From positions 1 through 64,000 of the forward strand of contig JALRME010000055.1 in the NCBI GenBank assembly GCA_026120035.1: a stretch of DNA of 64,000 bases. The letters are read 5' to 3'. The position numbers and the translations under genes are program-made. The notes beneath the pieces were generated by a model. The model made no database searches. It saw only the letters and a program-made list of their open reading frames with translations, and was not told the origin of the DNA. This document shows positions 1-11,212 of the stretch, piece by piece. How positions within the stretch are numbered: position 1 is the first letter of the stretch; every line of letters begins with the position of its first letter. The stretch comes from Coleophoma eucalyptorum. Lineage: Eukaryota > Ascomycota > Leotiomycetes > Helotiales > Dermateaceae.

Positions 1-95
1 TCATAGGGTTGGTATAGTAGATTTAGTAATTTCATATAGGGTAGTTAAGAAAGTGGTACACTCGCTTGTATGGTACACTCGCTTATCATATACGT
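1..95. mobile_element. right end of a TA-flanked MITE, cut by the window edge
   Basis: Read on the minus strand from position 95, the sequence begins ACGTATATGATAAGCGAGTG and repeats AGCGAGTG about 20 bases on. This is the same layout as the terminal inverted repeat of the complete element at 47852-48282 (ACGTACGTTATAAGCGAGTG, then AGTGAGTGG). A TA target duplication follows at 96-97. Only the terminus is in the window, so length and coding content are unknown. Positions 98-240 show nothing I recognise. Confidence 0.5.
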
Positions 96-240
96 TATAA
101 CTAGTTATAGATTATGTACTCATTGAGCTCATGCTTAGAGATCGCCAAACTTAGAGGTACTGTCATGGCAGTGTTGTTACTAGTACCGATCGGAATAGAA
201 AGTGGAATGTTTGTTAAATATTGCTTATTTATTCTCAGGG

Positions 241-428
241 TGTCGGAATGACATTTACAATTCAATCACGAGTCCAAGTCACATGTTACAGTTCTGAGCG
301 AGGGAGGTATCAATCAATCCATACCTCCCTGCCTCACACTCTCTTCAATACACATCTATCACCTATGAACCGGCTTTGCACCTGATGACATACTAGTGGA
401 TTCTTACGCTACTTAACGTAAATCAACA
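241..428 (+). repeat. solo LTR remnant, family A
   Basis: Starts TGTCGGAATG, then TCACGAG..CAAGTCACATGTTACA, an imperfect palindrome around a GAGGGAGGTAT/ATACCTCCCT stem, and ends near ACGTAAATCAACA. The same order of blocks recurs at 1489, 7471, 37291, 48291 and 54909. No internal retrotransposon domain is next to it, so it is a solo LTR. The best preserved member (48291-48492) ends CCGACA, which gives the TG...CA boundaries. Positions 429-732 hold nothing recognisable. Confidence 0.6.
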
Positions 429-732
429 CGGGTTGTCAGCAAAATATATACCCAGTCATCAACGCGTTCGAAATTTAAAGAGTTTGGGTGGCCAGGAAGC
501 CTATTTCACTTCACTCCTGGCCAGACTGTACTGTAAGTTTAATTTACAACATGATTAGAGATGGCTCAGCAAAAGATTTTCTAGCTATGACCGCTGACAG
601 AGCAATATGCTTATTTCGAAAGGCTGACCTGACGCTAAAAAGAATATTTGTGCTAGACGGTAGGATAGTCTATAAGATGGAAAGTATTCCAGGCATAGCC
701 GCTGGTGTGTTCTTCAAATATTTAGCTTCATC

Positions 733-1344
733 ATGGAGTCTATTTCAACCACTCAGGGTATTAATCGATGTTTCACTCCGACAGATGTGGCAATCCGTAC
801 AGCCTTCAACCCTTTGGACAATGCCTCTCGGGAAGTAGAGGACTATATCAACAATCATCCGATGGTAGTCAAGTTGCGATCGCAGCCTAAATTCGTAGAG
901 ACTAGACCTCATTTGAATATCCCCCAGTCAGAGATTCGGTATAATCTGACTGGACGAACTCTTATGGGCCCCGGAAAGATTGTGGTGCCACCCATTACTT
1001 GGATTGAAAAGGGTGGGAAATCCCTAGTTCAAATATTGTACTTAGGTGCGGATTTGTGTGGTCACCCCGGTATTATCCATGGTGGAATGCTTGCAACAAT
1101 GCTAGATGAGGGGTTCGCGAACTGCTGCTTTTCTGCACAATCAGACCAGGCCGGTATGACTGCTAATCTGAATATCAACTACCGCGCTCCACTTTTAGCT
1201 GGTAGCTATGTGGTACTACGGGCAAATATAGTCAAGGTACAAGGTCGCAAAGTTTGGGTTGAAGGACATATTAAAACTCTAGTCAGTGAAGGGAGGGCGC
1301 CTGTCTTAATTGTGGAGGGGTCTGCGCTTTTTATATACAAATAA
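733..1344 (+). CDS. hotdog-fold thioesterase (PaaI/4HBT-like)
   Basis: Single-exon 203-residue protein. Residues about 105-195 form a hotdog fold of the acyl-CoA thioesterase superfamily. The diagnostic stretch is CGHPGIIHGGMLATMLDEG, with the HGG-x-x-x-x-x-x-DE pattern that contains the active-site acid of PaaI-type thioesterases. It is followed by strands ending in the NINYRAPL motif that packs around the acyl chain. The roughly 100 residues before the domain are typical of fungal members of this family. It should hydrolyse an acyl-CoA thioester; the substrate cannot be told. The start is the first ATG after TTCATC. There is no clear signal peptide. It stands alone between two family A solo LTRs, with no partner gene. 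A longer ORF at 488-838 overlaps in another frame and is not coding. Positions 1345-1488 show nothing else. Confidence 0.85.
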   Translation: MESISTTQGINRCFTPTDVAIRTAFNPLDNASREVEDYINNHPMVVKLRSQPKFVETRPHLNIPQSEIRYNLTGRTLMGPGKIVVPPITWIEKGGKSLVQILYLGADLCGHPGIIHGGMLATMLDEGFANCCFSAQSDQAGMTANLNINYRAPLLAGSYVVLRANIVKVQGRKVWVEGHIKTLVSEGRAPVLIVEGSALFIYK

Positions 1345-1488
1345 ATTAAAACAATAAACGGTAGGTCCCAAATACCTTACCTCTATATTGTAGCAACTGA
1401 CATTACGACTAAGACATTCCTAGTACCAAAGAACTCTGTTGCGGCATAAATGGCTATAACTGGAGGATAATCTAGAGGATAATCTAAG

Positions 1489-1678
1489 TTTCGGAATGTC
1501 ATTTACAGGTCAATCACGAGACCTAGTCACATGTTACCTACAGTATTCTTAGCGAAAGAGGTACTAATACCTCTCTGCCTCACTCTTTTCAATCAACATA
1601 TTTGCACTTCTTATGAACACCACTTGGACCTGATTTGACTTGATAGTCACTTATTACGTTACCTGACGTAAAACAACA
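1489..1678 (+). repeat. solo LTR remnant, family A
   Basis: Begins TTTCGGAATG (expected TGTCGGAATG), then GGTCAATCACGAGACCTAGT, a GAGGTACTAATACCTC stem, and ends CTGACGTAAAACAACA. It is closest to the copies at 7471 and 37291. The first base pair of the LTR has mutated, so it is an old copy. Positions 1679-2036 have no gene. Confidence 0.6.
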
Positions 1679-2036
1679 CTAAGCCATTATTAAGAATAGG
1701 TGTCTCGGTCTGATCACCATGTAAACATAACCAAATAAAGCAGAAATAAAATTTCTATGCCACGTTCAAAACAGTATTTTAAGTTAATCGTAAGCTGGCT
1801 GCCCCCACTTGGACCCACCACACACACCACCACATCCAGTGGTAGTAAGTCATTTGGATATGGCCACCGGGCCGACTATTCTTCCACATCGTATTCTACC
1901 CCGTGATGTGTCCTCAATATAATGCTGGAACTCTAGGCTACACCTATTTTGACACCAATTTTGAAGTCCATAATGTCTCAGCAGACCTCCTCTGGGGTAT
2001 CACCTGCCCCTAGAATTATTTCTACCCCTAATCAGC

Positions 2037-2492
2037 CCTCCGTGCCCAATATGAAGAGGCATATCAGTACATGGATAAGTTAGTAGGCCTTGGGTAAGTG
2101 CTACTTCACTAGGTAGCACAAATTTTTGGGCTAGCTGAGAGGACTTTCCGGAGGCATTGTAAGGATCGGAAGGCCAAATTCAACGACGAAAAAGGACCAG
2201 AACCACTTCTAAATACACAAGAAAAAGAGGCTGTTTCTAGGTACATTGAACTACAGTACTATAGTGGCTTTCCTGCTACATTTGCTATAGTCCAAGGTAC
2301 TATTGGAAAGCTTGTTCAGTTCTGGAATCCTAATTTCCTGCTTCCGTCAAGGTCTTATACATAGGAATTCCTACGTACTTTAGAAATCAAAAGAGTCAGA
2401 ATTAAGCCCTTGGATAATAAAAGGAAATCAGCACAAGATCATGCTAAATTCGTCTCGTGACAGGGTGCGTCTCGGGACGCAGGGACTTACGT
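2037..2492 (+). mobile_element. decayed pogo/Fot1-type transposase N-terminus with right TIR
   Basis: From about 2037 the plus strand reads, through stops, LRAQYEEAYQYMDKLVGLG, then VAQIFGLAERTFRRHCKDRK, then LNTQEKEAVSRYIE..GFPAT. This is the order of helix-turn-helix plus CENP-B-type HTH in Fot1/pogo transposases. The catalytic DDE part is missing. At 2451-2492 follows a variant 2 terminal repeat (CGTCTCGTGACAGGGTGCGT ... GACTTACGT) with TA at 2493-2494. This relic links the ACGTCCGTCCC MITE family of the window to a pogo-like transposase. The left terminus is not recognisable, so this is an internally deleted or truncated copy. Confidence 0.55.
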
Positions 2493-2496
2493 TATC

Positions 2497-2802
2497 TATT
2501 GGTTGATCTATATACCTCTTATTTCAATTGTAATAGACAGGTCAAAATGGTAAGGTAATAATGTAGATGATTCTTCTAAGTGAGTGTGATGGAGGTCTTA
2601 TAAATACTCCTATTGAGTATCGATTCGACCACCGTAGTGATACAGATATAGGGCTTGCATTCGAGTGCAATCACGGGAACAAGCAAGTGGTATAACGATA
2701 TTCCAAGTATATGCACATATAGGTGGTGTAGCGATATACCACTACATGCATGTGTTGTAACGATGTTACCTTACGTGCAGGTGGTATATCGATGTTCCAA
2801 CA
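2497..2802 (-). repeat. solo LTR, family B
   Basis: On the minus strand it starts TGTTGGAACATCGATATACC and ends ATAGATCAACCAATA. Homologous copies lie at 10293, 26666, 34061 and 53189. The GTGTGATGGAGGTCTTATAA block is the probable TATA/leader region in the opposite reading. The 3' flank is GATAA followed by CGTAAGTCCCTGCGT, identical to the 3' flank of the copy at 10293, whereas the 5' flank (TTTAA) does not match it. Confidence 0.8.
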
Positions 2803-4558
2803 TTAAATGATTTGACAAAAAAGCTGTCCCAGATGATAGACAACAAGATGGTGTGGAAAGAGAGGTTTGGGATGGCCAAGATTGTATTAAAGAAGCACGA
2901 AGTGGATAGTATCTACAGGAAACTCCAAAGTGCAACACAACTCTTATTCTTTGCATACCAGCTGCATGTAAAGTAGGTAAAACCTTTGACCGATATTGTT
3001 TTATTGACTTGCTTATTAGCTTTAGTGTGATATATAGAAACAATTGGATTTTATTACAGAGAAGGCAACTGTCACTTTCAAGGCCTCACCACTACTACGC
3101 CTTTTGATAGCCCTTCTGAAGGGACAACGCGGGGAAGACAAAACAAGAAGAATCCGTCCCAAGATCCATCTCATCCAATTAATCAATCACTAACTCATTG
3201 GCATAAACTTCCGGGTTATTCATCGAACCGACTTCGATATCTAGTAGGCTCACTGAGATATCATTACAAGAAAAATAAGCGGGATGATAAAGAAATGCTA
3301 GAACTTCGCGCCACGTATTTCTCACCGCTGTGGTTGTTCAGTATGGCTCCGGATATATCTGGCTCTCGCTATCTCTCGGAATGGCAATTCACTCTAAGGA
3401 AATATCGAATGTTACCTAGAACTCACAAATTTTTCGCGATGTCATCCCAAGGAGATATTATTGGACTTCAAGATATGCTCGCAACAGGCTGTGCCCGTGT
3501 CGAAAACAGAGAAGGCATAAGCGGGCAGACTGCTCTACATGTAAGTCAGCACGAGAGAGCTCGACGCAACACCTTCGACGTAGATAGCAGCGCGCGAAGG
3601 CCAACTTCAAATGTGCAGGCTACTTCAGGAAAGAGCCGACCCTCTGGCTTATTCGATCAACAACCAGTAATAACTCTTTTACTCATGCCTTGGATTTTGC
3701 CAGGCTATTTCCAAACAGGACCCCATTACATACTTTGAAATTCCGGGCATCGCACCTAACCTTCAGCCACAGGTGCCCGACATTGGACATAGCCCGGTTG
3801 CTCATTGAAGCCCCAGCTTCCGACATTTTTAATTGACGATACTAGCGCGATTGATCGCAGAAATGTACCAAAAGCCCTGCTACGCTATCTTCAAAGCCAT
3901 ATGTACCCCTCATAAGATACGTTACCATTCCAGCGACGTTTTGAAATTGCCTCTCATATACGCTCTGGTGGGTGGCACAATACCCCTGACTTGATTAGGC
4001 TAGCTATCAAGGGTGGCCGAGTCAGTATGAGTGGCTTTGATAAAGAAATAGTAACATATAAAGATCCCGTGGGATAGACGCTGCTTCACTATATTGCACT
4101 ACACTGGAGTAAAGGGGATTTTGGTGATGATGGCCGTCGAAATATTAATGATCAGGATGAAGGGGTCGATGAGACTACCTGGAGGCGTCTATATGATGCA
4201 ATTAAGTCTTTTAATATACTTTCGACTTAAAATTCGAAGGCACGAAGTTAGGCTTCGAATGAATTATGGATATACAGCAGAGAAAGTCTTGAGAGGTGCG
4301 CCACGCATGCGCAGTATGTAGTTCGCTAGCAAATTTCTAATATCTTGATATCATACACGCGTGCTGCGCAATGAGTTGTCTGATTTCAATCAGGGTTTGC
4401 AAAGACAAGCAAGCCAACATCCACGCCTGGAGTACGACAACGTACTTCAGACAGCTTCATTAAGAGGGCACGAGGCAATCGTCAAGCAAACCGACGTCAA
4501 CGCCCAAAGTGGGCACTACGGTGACACATTCCAACCAGCTTTATTAGGAGGGCACTAG
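2803..4558 (+). pseudogene. ankyrin-repeat (NLR-like) protein pseudogene
   Basis: Several frames of one decayed gene. Positions 2803-2970 read a helical segment (TKKLSQMIDNKMVWKERFG ... ATQLLFFAYQLHV) like the N-terminal helical domain of fungal STAND/ankyrin proteins. About 3270-3540 reads WLFSMAPDISGSRYLSEWQF, then HKFFAMSSQGDIIGLQDMLA and SGQTALH, a first ankyrin unit, followed by a GTAAGT donor. About 3610-3650 gives MCRLLQERADPLAYSINN, and about 3775-3830 gives TLDIARLLIEAPASDIFN. About 4440-4558 gives VLQTASLRGHEAIVKQ and NAQSGHYGDTFQPALLGGH, typical of the 33-residue repeats of fungal NACHT-ankyrin proteins. Stops and frame changes separate the pieces and the array ends in TAG at 4556-4558. 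No ATPase domain remains. It starts directly at the edge of the solo LTR at 2497-2802. Confidence 0.7.
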
Positions 4559-4989
4559 TTAGTTGTAAGTAAATAGATTAGTTTTGACTAAATAGTCTAA
4601 TTCAGTTTATTTTGCTAGTATTTTGCATAGTAACCTAGAGTGGTAGAGTAGCTTAGACGGGCCAAGTAGAGGGCTTGAATACATGAATCTGAGAATGCAA
4701 TCCCGTTCTAAATGTAGCAGCAGTGACTAGGTAGATCTGACGTAAGAGAAGATATAACACTCCAAAATTTTGGTAATAATCTCATCGTAGACTCTCTAAA
4801 CCCCTTGCTAAAAATTAATCTGATAAATCCTATCTTCTCGTTATGGTACGATCATATTCATCCAAGGCCCTCATAACAGTACAGAACTGATCGCAAGATT
4901 ACAAATTCTGTATATTCTCCTAACCTTGTGCTCTGAACCCAGTCTAACAAATAGTATACTTAACTGAATAATCCACCTAGGTCGTACCT

Positions 4990-5191
4990 GAGAATAATGC
5001 CAAGGTTGTTGGCTATGGTGACCACACATCCACCCATCCATACGAATCACAGTGACATCTGCAAATTTGCCAGTAAGCATGACGAGGGGTATAAGAGTGT
5101 TCTGGCGACTATCAGGAAATTGGCCAAGAAGACAACAGAGATCAAAACCAAAGTCGGTGTTAATGAATTTGCTATATTTCTGCGGTTATGA
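4990..5191 (+). pseudogene. relic of a fungal alpha/beta-hydrolase or STAND N-domain
   Basis: The plus strand reads HTNHSDICKFASKHDEGYK followed by SVLATIRKLAK. The NHSDICKF.S..D..Y..V pattern ends the esterase-like N-terminal domain in many fungal NACHT/TPR proteins. The upstream hydrolase core and catalytic residues are missing and the frame ends in TGA. It may belong to the same decayed locus as the ankyrin repeats 430 bp upstream. The family call rests on one motif. Positions 4559-4989 hold nothing recognised. Confidence 0.35.
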
Positions 5192-6351
5192 TATTGATCT
5201 AGTACTTTAGGATTCTATTACCAATATCTGGAATAATAACGATAATACGAAAGTGGGCTAACAAGTTGACTAACAGAATATTACTGGCGATTTCAATCTT
5301 GCTTGACCGCTAGTACTAGTCGTTGGAGTGAATGCGGTATGATTTGTTTCGTCTATCCTAAACTGGACGGATATTATCTTACCGTCTCACGTCCAAGATT
5401 GTTTGTGTGCCGCAGTCGTGCGGGCGATGATCGGAGGGGGGGTTTTAATAGTTGAAATAATGAATAGAGACTTGTCTGTCTCTAGACTCTGAGGATCCCA
5501 TCTCTCTAAGTCCAGGTCGGCATTGTCTCTGACGAGCTTCCATGCACCTGACTGCGGTGAGTCAGTCGTGGGATACTGATGGATAAGTTTTTCAGGAGGC
5601 CATCGACGAAGTCGCAGAGTTGCTGAGAATGTCAATATTTACACAAAAAATCTCAGCTGTGGTAACAAACCTGCACAATCATAACATCCCCCAGGCCTGG
5701 TGTAAAGACGATCTCATGTAGGAGAGCGCAAACCGGGATATAAAGTTGCTGCAATTCCTGTCGTTGCCCAAGAGTCATAGGCGGATCCACCGAAGCCAAT
5801 GTACGAAACTATGATCGCTGGACGACATGTCTTAGAAAGAACGGCCAGAGAGACAACATAAATTATAAGAATCGAACCTCTTATCCTGCCAATCCGAATA
5901 TTTCGGAATGCGGTTCACCTAATACGTTAGTAATCGGTCCATGGCCAAGAGAAGTCCAAGGCAGATACCATTGCAAGGTTTGGTAAGATCCAATTGACAA
6001 GCTTTGATGAAAACTTTTTCTCGGACCTATTGGCCAATGTATAGACGTCTGTTTTTTTGACACCACTGCCTTTCATTAACTTGTACGCTACAGGCGTCGG
6101 AATGTGATGGACTCCGTCCCAGCTGAGGAGCGCTGCACATGCGAGCCAAAGGTTGAGAGGACGGGAAGTCGTACCCGCCCAAGGTGGGTGGTGTGTGAGG
6201 CAGTAGTGTGTTGATGGGTCTGCTTGGTGCTGGCCTCTTGGGAAGGCTGTTGGGCGTCTGGTGAGTGAAGAAGCGAGAGGAATTGTCTCGGATGAGTAGG
6301 TTTTGTGATGTTGTGTTGTATTTCCTATCTTAAATGGATATGTCTAGTCTC
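5192..6351. other. gene-poor stretch
   Basis: No supported gene. A minus-strand ORF of 82 codons at 5387-5635 and a 61-codon one at 5881-6066 have no motif I know. They could be exon relics, but nothing around them supports a gene model. No TIR or LTR end was seen. Confidence 0.4.
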
Positions 6352-7245
<894 letters not shown>

Positions 7246-7470
7246 ACTCTAGTCCAAGAGAATACAGAAATGGACTATAGCTATGGCAGCATTTGTATTA
7301 AAGGGCTCTGTGAATTACTATGCTATAAACTAAGACTGTCTTCCAATTACGCTTGACGGCGACGGCGTAAACGTAATTTTCTAGTACAAGGGTATTAGAT
7401 TAAAGAGTAGCTATGTGACATGACTTCTATATAAGTATTGGAGATATCAATATGTACACTGGTTTGTACA

Positions 7471-7660
7471 CGTCGGAATGCTATTTACAGGTCAGTCACG
7501 AGACCTAGTCATAAGTTACATGTTACAGTATCTTAACGAGAGAGGTACTTATACCTCTCTGCCTCACACTCACTTCAATCAAAATATATCTATCACATAT
7601 GAATCGAATTACCTGATTGACATACTAGTCAATTCTTCCGTTACCTGACGTAAACCAACA
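7471..7660 (+). repeat. solo LTR, family A
   Basis: Begins CGTCGGAATG, then GGTCAGTCACGAGACCTAGT, the stem GAGGTACTTATACCTC and the end CTGACGTAAACCAACA. It is a full-length equivalent of the copies at 1489 and 37291. Positions 7246-7470 contain nothing recognised. Confidence 0.65.
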
Positions 7661-7675
7661 GTAATTATGTAAGTT

Positions 7676-7812
7676 AATGCTACAAACAGAGGAGGGTATT
7701 GATACCCTCTTCCACTTTCACATTCACTTAGAAAAATCATCTACGTTGTTACCTCATTTTTGACTTGTTGTTCATACTGTTGAGATAAGAGGTATACCAA
7801 AACTTAGTTTGA
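7676..7812 (+). repeat. degenerate family B LTR fragment
   Basis: Contains GGAGGGTATTGATACCCTC, CATTCACTTAGAAAAATCAT, then GAGATAAGAGGTATACCAA, in the order of the 3' half of family B LTRs (compare 10380-10504). A related fragment in reverse is at 31125-31190. The 5' part is lost. Positions 7813-8452 hold no supported gene. A helical reading (KLSTLEQQVVRVQLVRHQIA) near 8085 could be a relic. Confidence 0.45.
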
Positions 7813-8452
7813 GATACCTATATTCAAAGTACCCATCATTTTCCTCGGTAGGGCGGGTTTTTCATCAAATAGAGAGCGATGTCAGCTTCATATTTACAGA
7901 ATTATTTGAACTATAAAGTTAGACAAACTGCGTAATATGGTAGAGCTTAAGAACACACCAACTCCTAATAACCAAGAGTTAATTCATAATATTAATTTCA
8001 ACATATATCATTTCTTGCTAAGATAAGGTCACAGGAAGAGCTTATCCCTAAAATAAACTCTATTGGGGCATCATCCAGCAAATTATCAACACTAGAACAA
8101 CAAGTAGTTCGAGTACAGCTTGTAAGACACCAAATTGCCATGACAGAGTAATAAACTTGCAAATACGACAGAGGTGGACTAAAATATTCATAAGCAACTT
8201 ATATTGGAATAGGAAATCCTCTATACTTACTGCTAGTGGGCTCTCCTCGAGATATTTGGCACGACCAGTGCCTAAAACTTGTAAGAAAGAGAAAAATTCA
8301 TCAAAATATTAAAAACTCTCACCAGAGATCATTCTCAGAAATCGGCTTTTGGCGTACAAGATGACAGGCTCCAATCGTTGTTGTGGATGCTATCGCAGAG
8401 GATATAATAACAATACCATTACTTCGTTTCCACCATTTCTTCATCTAAACTA

Positions 8453-8898
8453 TTATAAGCAGTCATTCAAAGCAATGGTTTCTCTATCTCTTTCCTTGAT
8501 TGACTTTGGAACAAAAGCGAGGCTAATAAGTGTTATCGCTATATTTGCTCCGCCAACGCACACAAATACTTTACAAGGAAAATCTGTAATAGACTTAGAT
8601 ATGTCGGTTGCGTTCCAAAATTCCAGTTTCAAGCTTTGAGGTGGTCTTGGATTTTGATCAGCATTTCTGTAAATGTGTATATAATGCCAATTCAAAATTA
8701 CCTAGAATACAATACAAGTGCTGCTACCATCAGACTTGTAGCAGTTATGGAAATACATATTGCAATTGCCTTGATAAATTTCCATGAAATATAGAGGATA
8801 GAGAGTATAAGTATAGTTGATGCTGGCTCCACAAAGAAAGTCTTTTGAATATCCATACAGCAATTCCGTGGTTCTTTCTCTCTAGGAACGGAATCCAT
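8453..8898 (-). CDS. small multispan membrane protein, unknown
   Basis: Two exons, 8702-8898 and 8453-8666, give 136 residues when the GTAATT...TTTACAG intron (8667-8701, 35 nt) is removed; both phases fit. The protein starts MDSVPREKEPRNCCMDIQKT. It has two hydrophobic segments in exon 1 (STILILSILYISW, AICISITATSLMVAALVLY) and one in exon 2 (CVGGANIAITLISLAFV), then a charged tail. This suggests a three-helix membrane protein. I recognise no family. The 35-nt intron is shorter than the 42-82 nt of its neighbours, which is a caution, but reading through it meets a stop at once. Conserved phase and clean exons support a real gene. Confidence 0.5.
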
Positions 8899-10292
8899 TG
8901 TTGTGTTTATGTTTCAGTTGTTATGAAATTAAGATTTTATAGTGGGGGAAAGGCTATTTTCTACTCGTAACTGTAGGCTCTATTTGTGTTAGCTTCGTTT
9001 CATCATAAATCTATATTGTTATCATACCCAATGGGAGCTACAAATTTCCTGATAAACCTTAGATCATTCTAAATTTATCTTCCCTCTATATTAATATAGG
9101 CTTCTTGACTGCTGGAAAGCAAGCTAGTTTTTATTTACTACCATTGTGTTAAGTATAGTAGCAGGTCAGTGGAGGTGTAAGCACGGAGTTTTAGACTATT
9201 CAACTCTATATAGACACTTGCATAAGTTAGTAAGGTAAGATGACTTAATTTGTCAGCTAGTAGCGATTTGAGGATAAGGTTATACACTGATAGCCATAAT
9301 GTAAGAACTGCGATGATATATCCACCTATGAGAATCAAACTGACTTCATCCGATATGCTGACTTACATCAATTTTACAACGAATAAGCATCTTACTACAT
9401 AGTTATGTCTAAAAGTAAAGTCATTACAGTAGAAATTCTCCAACTTTTATCCTTTATATCGTATAAATTCTTGGTGGGTTTTTATATAAATTTGGACCTA
9501 ATGCTACTGCACTCTTTCCGCCTCCTGTAAAGCGGAGACAAGGCGGAGAGTATGACCTGGTAATATCAGCAAATCTATTACGCCTGTTTATCTGATAAAT
9601 GAACTGCTTCCTCAAAAAATGAGACATCTGAAGTGCATACTAATACAGTACTGTACTCATCTTAAGATTTATGAGGCCGTATTTATGATCGATGGTGTGT
9701 TTGGTAGCACTTACTTAACTAGTACCGTTACACTAATACAGTAGTCATGGTAAATATGATAGGGATTTATTTTCTTATTCGCCTGACCTTGTGAGATTTG
9801 TGAAAATAGTCCCTTTGATTTCCTAGATAATATAGAACATGAATTAATGCCAGCGAGACTTGAACTTTGAAATAACATTCCAATATTGTCTCTTAAGTTG
9901 TCTTCTCTCGACCTCACTAAAATGCTCGGCGTAATTTATGTTTTTGATCGCAGTAAGCTCCTGAGAATCATTCAGTTTTAGACGTTAAATATTTTATTGA
10001 ACTACACAAACTAAGTTTACACAAAGGGAAAACTGTCGTCTCTCAATATTTTGCCTCTACAATCTCGACCATCGAATACCTCCACAACATGGACCTGACA
10101 GCGCTGCAGAAATTAACCCCACTATGGACAGGGAGTTCAAAGTTTGACACAGAACTACGGAAAACGAAGTCTGAGTAGAATACCCTCGCAATATCAAGGC
10201 ATTGTTACTTGAAATCTAACAGCAGCCGAAGGCGGGAGAGGTAGCAGATATGGAGACTTCTATTTGTGGGCATTTAAAGCGAGAAAAGATAA
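8899..10292. other. gene-poor stretch
   Basis: No supported coding region. A minus-strand frame at 9138-9338 is hydrophobic (ILIGGYIIAVLTLWLSVYN) but lacks a convincing start or splice partner. Short perfect or near-perfect direct and inverted repeats occur, as in much of the window. No LTR or TIR end was found. Confidence 0.4.
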
Positions 10293-10504
10293 TGTTGGAA
10301 CATCGATATACCACTTGCTTGTTCCCGTGGTTGCACTCGGATGCAAGCCCTATATCTGTATCACTACGGTGGTCGAATCGATACTCAATAGGAGTATTTA
10401 TAAGACCTCCATCACACTCACTTAGAAGAATCATCTACATTATTACCTTACTATTTTGACCTGTCTATTACAGTTGAAATAAGAGGTATATAGATCAACC
10501 AATA
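10293..10504 (+). repeat. solo LTR, family B, with GATAA target duplication
   Basis: Runs from TGTTGGAACATCGATATACC to ATAGATCAACCAATA. GATAA stands on both sides (10288-10292 and 10505-10509), a perfect 5-bp duplication. It is the short form of the family, with only one copy of the approximately 30-bp TGG-AAYATCG-TATACCAC subrepeat. It inserted at the very edge of the MITE that starts at 10509, because the TA and first base of the MITE are part of the duplicated target. Confidence 0.85.
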
Positions 10505-10508
10505 GATA

Positions 10509-10920
10509 ACGTAAGTCCCTGCGTAGCGAAATACCCGCTGTGCCGAAAAAACCCTTAGTACTTTGACTTTAAATATATCTAAACCTATACACACATGGAA
10601 ATCTTCTATACTTGTGTATAGGTTGTGTTATATACCTATCCCTGAACATCCCAAACACCCTTTAAAACATAATTTTATTGATGCCGTCGCACACGCAGCT
10701 GGTTTACAAATGGTCTTTATTTATCCTAAATTAGAGCTCCTCCACTCTAGCTCTACCATCCAGCTCTCATTACTTCGGATATTTTTAAAATGATTCTACT
10801 AGAGCTTTAGAGCATTATCCCTATACTAGACTATTAATCAGCCTTCGTGGGTGTTGTGGCGAGCAGGACTTATATGAGATCGCCACGCCGATCAGTACTT
10901 CCAATAGAAGAACTAGCCAC
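10509..10920 (+). mobile_element. truncated pogo-type MITE, TIR variant 1
   Basis: Starts after TA (10507-10508) with ACGTAAGTCCCTGCGTAGCG, then ACCCGCTGTGCCGAAAA. The body (CTTTGACTTTAAATAT, CATTCTATACTTGTGTATA equivalent, TTATTGATGCCGTCGCACAC, CTCATTACTTCGGATAT) is the reverse complement of 57830-58203. Similarity ends near GAGATCGCCACGCCGAT. No opposite terminus is found, so it is truncated. Positions 10921-11212 have no gene; 11026-11094 holds an imperfect inverted repeat (GGCTGACCAAAC / GTCTGGTCAGCC). Confidence 0.65.
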
Positions 10921-11212
10921 TTATAGCTAAATCAGGAATAAATTACGCGGCCCGTTGTTACTGAAATAATTTTTGGTAAAGTATAGCGGGCATTAGCTTA
11001 TATAATCAATGTCACTTGTGGCTGTGGCTGACCAAACCTGACTTTGGAATTTCAAAGGCAACTGCTGACACCATCACCTTTAGTCTGGTCAGCCGGCACA
11101 ATTAAGATGGATCGATTCTTGTTCATTCATATCACTGTCTTCTTTTTCTGCTACAAGCTAGCATTACAAATATGATTAGGATTATCGACAGTAAAGTCCT
11201 ATGGAGATGGCG

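Noticed and set aside
488..838. 116-codon ORF overlapping the thioesterase start
   Set aside because: Starts at a non-ATG codon, lies in another frame, has no motif; the overlapping thioesterase frame is clearly the coding one.
4094..4321. 75-codon plus-strand ORF inside the ankyrin pseudogene
   Set aside because: Out of register with the ankyrin pieces and without conserved residues.
11026..11094. Inverted repeat GGCTGACCAAAC / GTCTGGTCAGCC as a transposon
   Set aside because: Short arms, no target duplication visible and no second clear copy; kept only as a note, like those at 30150 and 36413.
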